Shown here one piece after another: positions 57,915 through 64,000 of a stretch of DNA of 64,000 nucleotides. The notes below the pieces were generated by a model. It had not been told where the DNA came from, made no database searches, and saw nothing but the letters and a program-made list of their open reading frames with translations. A program made the position numbers and the translations under genes. Location: contig CAMTDV010000002.1 in NCBI GenBank assembly GCA_947069175.1, forward strand, positions 12,268,988-12,332,987, read 5' to 3'. The DNA is from Scalesia atractyloides (taxonomy: Eukaryota > Streptophyta > Magnoliopsida > Asterales > Asteraceae). Numbering within the stretch: position 1 is the first letter of the stretch; every line of letters begins with the position of its first letter.

Positions 57915-58807
57915 AGTACCCCCACACTTGAATCTTTGCTTGTCGTCAAGCAAAACTCAATAATATAGCTTACACACCCAAATGGAATTGTTAGAAGAGA
58001 AGTTTTGGGTTTATCTTTGGAGTGTCGGGAATCCAAGTTCTAAATTTATTTTGTTTTTATTTTATTTACAATCTTATTCGTTATGATTCATTTAAAACAG
58101 TTTTTAAGAAAAATTATTTGTTTTGGGCATAACATGTCTTTCTAAAATTCTATTTAATTATATACAATTACACATCTCACTAGTGGTCACTCAACACTCG
58201 GCCGAAGATGTTTAAGTGAAAACGCTCGGACCCAGTGGAACTTACGCCTACTATAGGCTTGACAAACAATCAAACCTCCTCATTTTTAACATTTTAATCC
58301 TTGTAAATATCAGGAGGTCTTTTAAAAGGGTAGGTTTTAGCCAGAGGTAGGTATTTTTTGGTAAAATGGTGAAAAGCGTAAAAAGTGTCGGTTTTTTCGA
58401 GAAATCATGCTTTGTGGATTAAAAAACTTTAGCTAATGTGTTTTTTTAACTAAAATTGAAACTAAGTCATACTCGTAATTTATAACTGAACTTTTTACTA
58501 AAATGAGGGTGTAAAAAGAAGTTTTGTGGATGTGGTGGTTGTTTTTGCAATAGTTAATATTTTTTGCGGGTTTAGAAACGAAAGGGTTAAGGCTCAAAGA
58601 GGTTTAACTAGGGGGACATGAAAATGAAAACAAATGTTTAAAATAAAAATGGGTTATAGTCCTAATACCTCCATTATTTACTTACTTGGATTAGTGTCGG
58701 TAAGGACTGAGAACGTAATGTTTTGGCAAGTTCTATATTTGTAAGAACCAAACGGGCTATTCACACAAGAAATGAAAAAATGAGCAATTAGTATTAATAT
58801 GTATTTG
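57915..58807 (-). other. internal remnant of the same element
   Basis: Non-coding sequence next to the PPT, including CTTGACGACAAGCAAAG on the minus strand, as often seen just before such PPTs. It is cut at 58808 by Tekay-like copy 2 and probably continues beyond the window. Confidence 0.45.
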
Positions 58808-61800
58808 TGTCACACCCCGGATTTTCAACCCGAAATCCATACACCGGTGGGCCCGGGTGGGGAGTATCGTGACGTAAGTTGATAACATCATTGTCAATTA
58901 AACATAGCACAGGGAAGCCTTGGAGTAAAATTACTATACAACAGTGCTCGTAATAGAAATCCACAGGCGGATCGGTAAAATGTACAAGAAAGAATATAAA
59001 ACATATTTAGGGCAGATCTAAGGATTTGCAAGATCCTCTTATTCACTACCGAGCAGCTTCCGGCCTATTTCGTATTGTACCTGCAGTTTAGTCTTTGGAC
59101 GATACGTCAGCTTACGCTGTAAACACCCAACTGACTCATTTTGAAAACTTTAAAATGAAGTTTAAGTGCAAAACGGCACAAAATCTTTTATTAACTTGGG
59201 AAAGTTGACTTTGCAACCTTGTATCAGATTCAACATGTTTGTCAATACATACAGGGCCCCTAGTACAGAAACCGAGACTGATTAAATACACACCACTTAG
59301 AACTCACGAAGGAGTTATCCCCAACGTCTTGGGTAATTTGCATATGAGCGTCTGTCAGGTGTATGCCTACACCCCCGCTAAGGTCGTGGCCAATAACTAA
59401 TGTATTGAGCCGAGGATATCCAGGACACGGTAATTTAACCCTGATGTTTAAGTTATCAAACAAAACTGATTAAAACGGAATATGCGGGTTTACTAGCCAC
59501 AAACGGGCATTTGATTGACCCATTTCGGACGAAGCTTAATAGTTTACCGTATCCCAAGTCATATAGGGAAAATAAGTCGAGAGTATTTACCTGAGCTAGT
59601 CTTCTTTTATTTTAATAACTCAGCCGTATCACAAAAGTACTAAGTGCAGATAGACATTTACCGGCAATCTCTAGTCTGGATTATGGCATAAACTAACAAA
59701 TTAAATAGTAACAGTCTTTATTTAAGTCATAGACTTAGACCGTAGTGTACATGATCAAGACGTATAACGCTTGATTAAACGATGATCGGATAGAGTGTAG
59801 TTTAAACCGACAAGTACTTTGACTTGTATAATATGGGTAAACTATAAACATTCTGGATTTTGAAACTTAAATGACAAGGTTAAACCTGTTTCAGTTAATT
59901 TTCGTAAAATAGTTACATATACTTAACCGTGCGCATATTAGCGATATCGGGTAACGGATTAGTTATGGACAAGTTCTATATGCCATTATATTTTAAATAA
60001 GTTAAGATATCAGTAGGATATCAACTTGTATGCCCGTTATAGTTTTAAAACGAAATCATGCCTCGTAAGGGCATTTCGGTAATTATATACCGTATAAAAG
60101 GAACTTAAACATATTTTAAGTTTATAATCATGATTATTCGGAAAAATATTTTATTTATGATATAATATCAGTAGGATATCAATTATATGTGTATTTTATC
60201 TTTTATGACCAAACTATGCACTGGAGGGGCATTTTGGTCATTTTACACAATTTGGATTCTATAAATTATTAATTGTGGATTCTAGAGTTTATAACATTAC
60301 CTACTTAAATTTTTGTCTAAATATGTTTTAAAATTAAAGTTTAAAATCAGTTGGTATCAAGTCTTGGTCAATAATATGGTTCAAAACCATACTATGCGCC
60401 TAAATGGTGCTTATGTCGTAAAATGACGTCTTTCTTGATTTTTACGAAAACTGATGTTTAAGGTCAGATTAAAATGTTTTAAATATGTTATTTAATATAT
60501 CATATCAGTAGGTAAATGATTTACCTTGAAAAGATTGATTAAAATCATTTTATGAGCCACAAGGGCTAAAACCGTCATTTATCGACATAGTTTAAGGACT
60601 TGCTTGAAAACTCAGTTTATAACTTAGTTTAATATTCCAAATAATTATACTTATGATATTACATCAGTAGAAACTCATTTTTAAGTTCATACCATTTAAA
60701 ACCTTGTTTTATACAAAAAGGACATTTTAGTCAAGAATGACATAATTATGGAACTTGCGCATAAACTTGGATTCTGATTATGATCATGTAATATAACCTC
60801 AGAGGGTTATGCTACATTATATTATGATTATAATGCAACTTTAGATCAGTAGGTAACTAATCTAAATCGGGTCAGAATCGAAAGTCAAAGCAGAAGTCAA
60901 ACGACCCGTAGAACTGAAATTGACGAGCCGAACATGTTCTTACATGTTCTAATAATTATTACCACTTGTTTAAGTGTTAAAACAGGTTTCATAACATGTA
61001 TAAGATCAATTTATGATATTTCTGAAAAATGGCCTGTTTGACTTTTTAATATCATAACTTTGACCCGTCAATTGGTCTAGCAAACGTGATCTTCAGGAGG
61101 TGCCCTTTAAAGGGATTAACACCTACCTTATTACGATCACTTAGCCATGTTCATTTCAAACAATGGCTGGACCCTAATGGTCTTAACCGAAAGTCAAAGC
61201 GTTTTCGAAAAACGCTTGACTTTTTGGCTATAAAAGCCTATAAACGAAAATGCACAAAGAAGGAACACTTACCAGTGATTCCTAAGGTGCAAAAGAACTA
61301 TGTTGGATGCTCCTTTTAGTTAGGAACTTCCAGAGGTGGGAGAAGAGTGAATAAATTAGAAAGGTGAAAGTTGTAATGTGAACTTAAGCACATATTTATA
61401 GTTGGAGAACTTAAAAGAGGTGAAGCCAGGTGTTTAGGGGTGTAAGAGGAAGCTTACAAGTGTCCCAAAACGTGGCATAGCAGTTTGGGAAGGCATGGTT
61501 TCGATTTTAATGGTTTTGGAGTTTTGTTTGGAGACCAAGCAAAACTTTCTGCAGCAAAGAGCTTCTCGCCCCCGCGAGAGACACAGGCCATGTCTCTCGC
61601 GGCCCGCGATCGTCCCACGGCCACTTTCAAACTTTGACACTTTTAACCCCTTAACTTATTAAAGCTTCTAAAAACCTATTTAAACACCTTTTTGGCACTT
61701 TTAGCCTCGTGTCAATACTGCTACCGGGATTATGCCTAGACATTGTCGAGCTCTCGGTTCGTTAAAAGTTCAATCAGAGGTATAAATTAACATGTTGACA

Positions 61801-62207
61801 CTTTTAATACCTCCATATCCAACTTTATATATTATTGGATTTAATTACTCTCGTCCAATAAACAGGACATATGAGAGTTAGGACTACGTAAAGGATCACT
61901 GAGAGGCTCAGTATAAGCATGTTGACTCCGATGTCACTCAGAGGCTAGGCATGTTGACACAACGGTCACCCAGAGGCCAAGTTTATGCATGACACGCTAA
62001 TGGTCAGTTCAGAGGCTACGTTTTATGCATAACGACACTAATGGTCGTTCAGAGGCTAGGTTTATGCATGTTGACATCAGAAGGTCATTTAGAAGGCTCA
62101 ATTTGAGCATGTTGTCACTTTTAGTCCATATTAGTCTTTAATAGACTATATATAAAAATACAACATTTGTCACTATATTATTGGACACGATTTTACAGGG
62201 TGTTACA
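58808..62207 (-). repeat. 3' LTR of Tekay-like copy 2 (3400 bp)
   Basis: Plus strand TGTCACACCCCGGATTTTC ... GGGTGTTACA. It contains the inverted U3 tandem array (61895-62110), the GC-rich patch (61565-61620) and the ATCAGTAGG series that is the reverse of the 159-bp repeat motif. A TATAAATA box lies at about 61393-61400 on the minus strand. Confidence 0.9.
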
Positions 62208-62255
62208 TCCTCCCTTAAAAGAAATCTCGACCTCGAGATTTTATTCAAAAAGATG
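62208..62255 (-). promoter_or_regulatory. PPT and hairpin of copy 2
   Basis: The minus strand reads AAATCTCGAGGTCGAGATTT, then CTTTTAAGGGAGGA directly before the LTR. The same layout as copy 1. Confidence 0.8.
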
Positions 62256-63660
62256 GGGGTACTTTTGTTGCATATGACTCAACCTCCCATGTATACCGGG
62301 ACCTCTAAAGGCATCCCATTTAACCTTTACTATAGGTATCAATTTTCTTCGTAGCTTCTTAACCTGTCGATCCTCGTCGAAATTGGTTTCTCAACAAACC
62401 TCAGGTTTTCATCAATTTGCACATCCTTGTGTGACATTGCTAGCGACTCATCGGCTAGACATTTCTTAAGATTAGATATGTGGAATACATCATGGATTCC
62501 ATTAAGCTCCTCTGGCAACCTGAGCTTATAAGCTACAGTGCCGACACATTCGATTATCTGAAGAGTCCTATATATCTTGGGCTCGACTTGCCCTTCTCTC
62601 CAAAATGCATCAACCTTTCCAGGGTGATACTTTCAGCATGACTTTGTCCCCTACTTGGAACTAAGAGGTTTACGCCTCTTGTCAGCGTAGCTCTTTTGCC
62701 TATCCCTGGCAGCTTTGAGACGATCACGATTTGCACAATCTTATCCGTGGTCTCCAGGACAATCTCTGGTCCTGATAATTGGGCTTCCCCAACTTCTACC
62801 CAACACACGGGCGTTCTACATTTTCTCCCATACAAGGCCTCAAAAGGAGCAGCCTTAATGCTCGTATGATAACTGTTATTGTAGGAGAATTCATTAGGGG
62901 TAAGTGGTCATCCCAACTTCCACCTAAATCAATCACACATGCCCTAAGCATGTCTTCCAGTGTTTCGGATAGTACCTCACTTTGACCATAGTCTGTGGAT
63001 GGTAAGCCGTACTAAAGTTTAATCGTGTGCCTAACATTGTTGGAAACTTTTCCAAAAGTGAGACGTGTATCTAGTATCTCTGTCAAATACAATAGATACT
63101 AGCACCCCGTGTAGGGACACAATCTTGTCCACGTACAACTTAGCCAATTTGTCAGAACTATAAGTCTCTTTAATTGGCAAGAAATGCGCTGACTTAGTCA
63201 GCCTATCAACGATGATCCAAATCGTGTCATTACCACATTTGGTCCTACGTAACTTGGTAATCAAATCCATAGTTACCATTTCCCATTTCCAAGTGGGAAT
63301 ATCAAGTTACTGTAGAAGTCCTGACGGTTTCTGATGTTTGGCTTTAACTTGCGAACACGTCAGACACTTAGCTACAGAAGTAGTTATGGATTTCTTCAAA
63401 CCCTTCCACCAATAATTCTTCTTCAAGTCTTGATACATTTTGTCACACCTGGGTGAACTGAGTATCTTGAACTATGCGTCTCTTGGAGGATTAGATCTTT
63501 AAGTCCTCCAAAGATCGGAACCCAAATTCTATCATTAAATCTTAGGATTCCATCCTTTTCCAGGCGTTAACTGATCAACAGTTCCGCTATTCCCTCATTA
63601 GGAATATTAGTCTCTAATAAGGCTTGCTTTTGCGTATCTAATAGCTTTTCACTTAAGCTA
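62256..63660 (-). pseudogene. Tekay-like integrase and chromodomain region, copy 2, frameshifted
   Basis: Readable pieces on the minus strand include MDLITKLRRTKCGNDTIWII and LYVDKIVSLHG, then FDRDTRYTSHFWKSF (63031-63279). Here Asp of the conserved SDRDTRYTS remains, with Ser changed to Phe. YGRKCRTPVCWVEVGEAQLS and SPRYIGLF follow (62554-62835). Frame changes occur near 63030, 62840, 62730 and 62550. Integrase function is lost. Confidence 0.85.
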
Positions 63661-64000
63661 TTTCTGAGCTTAATACTCTTGGCGTTAATCCTAATAGGTT
63701 TAACTCTTTCTTTGCGACTTAAGGCGTCCGGCAACTACATTTGCCTTGCCAGGATGGTAGCGAATTTCGCAATCATAATCATTTAATGTTTCCATCCAAC
63801 GTCGTTGTCGCATGTTCAATTATTTCTGATTGAACAGGTGTTAGAGACTCTTATGGTCAGTGTATATAATACACTTCGTACCATACAAGTAATGTCTCCA
63901 TAGTTTTAGTGCAAATACAACGACACCCAATTCTAAATCGTGGGTGGTGTAATTCCTTTCATGCACCTTTAATTGTTGTGATGCATAGGCAATTACCTTG
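63661..64000 (-). pseudogene. Tekay-like RNase H fragment, copy 2
   Basis: The minus strand shows pieces equivalent to 23590-23915 of copy 1, including the ALKLWRHYLYG and TDHKSL regions, continuing past the window end. Frames are broken. Confidence 0.75.

Larger units (their letters stand above)
58808..64000 (-). mobile_element. Tekay-like chromovirus, copy 2, partial, runs off the window
   Basis: Same family as 3871-31441 in the opposite orientation. The 3' LTR is 58808-62207, followed on the minus strand by the PPT, chromodomain region, integrase and RNase H up to the window edge. ATTTG at 58803-58807 is the expected target-site copy; its partner lies outside the window. Several frameshifts show it is defective. 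Confidence 0.9.

Overview
This 64 kb window is plant nuclear DNA, most likely from a eudicot and probably Asteraceae. The family guess rests on recalled LTR termini (TGTCACACCCCG...) and could not be checked by search. It is AT-rich and gene-poor, and it is dominated by nested LTR retrotransposons. Only one recognisable cellular gene is present, an FQR1/WrbA-type quinone reductase (48691-50757), and it is a pseudogene.

Layout. 1-2208: intergenic, with a local tandem duplication and a cluster of TATACGG palindromes. 2209-32989: a stack of insertions. An outer solo LTR (TSD ATGAT) holds a 587-bp solo LTR, which holds a 27.6-kb footprint of a Ty3/gypsy Tekay-like chromovirus (3871-31441, TSD TAAAC). 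That element is itself broken by a Sirevirus-like Ty1/copia element inside its RT domain (12031-22963) and by a 2.6-kb solo LTR inside its 3' LTR (28214-30850, TSD GTAGG). 32990-39027 (continuing after 47603): a scrambled region of inverted copies of the same gene fragments, carrying a hAT-type MITE and another solo LTR (35669-37921, TSD CTGCT). 39028-47603: a complete minus-strand gag-only gypsy element with 2.6-kb LTRs (TSD TGATG). 48231-52526: a MITE, the quinone reductase pseudogene and AT-rich spacer. 52527-55216: a plus-oriented solo LTR of the gag-only family (TSD TGCTT). 55217-58807: spacer, then the 3' LTR and internal remnant of another gypsy-type element on the minus strand. 58808-64000: a second Tekay-like copy on the minus strand, running off the window.

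The most unusual signal is in the five LTR copies of the gag-only family (three solo LTRs and one LTR pair). Each carries four or five tRNA-like modules, 21 in all. Modules in the sense orientation have a D-arm-like hairpin extended to about 10 bp, with changes on one side matched on the other between module types, followed by a pol III box-B-like GGTTCGA. Each LTR also has one antisense module near its 5' end. No module folds as a complete tRNA, because the acceptor stems do not pair. Where a TATA box can be seen it lies upstream of the sense modules, so they would be part of the genomic RNA leader.

All retroelement coding regions seen here are defective: frameshifts, stops, an RT deletion, a protease Asp-to-Asn change and a copia RT YVDD-to-YVYD change. 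Activity in this window would therefore depend on proteins supplied from elsewhere.
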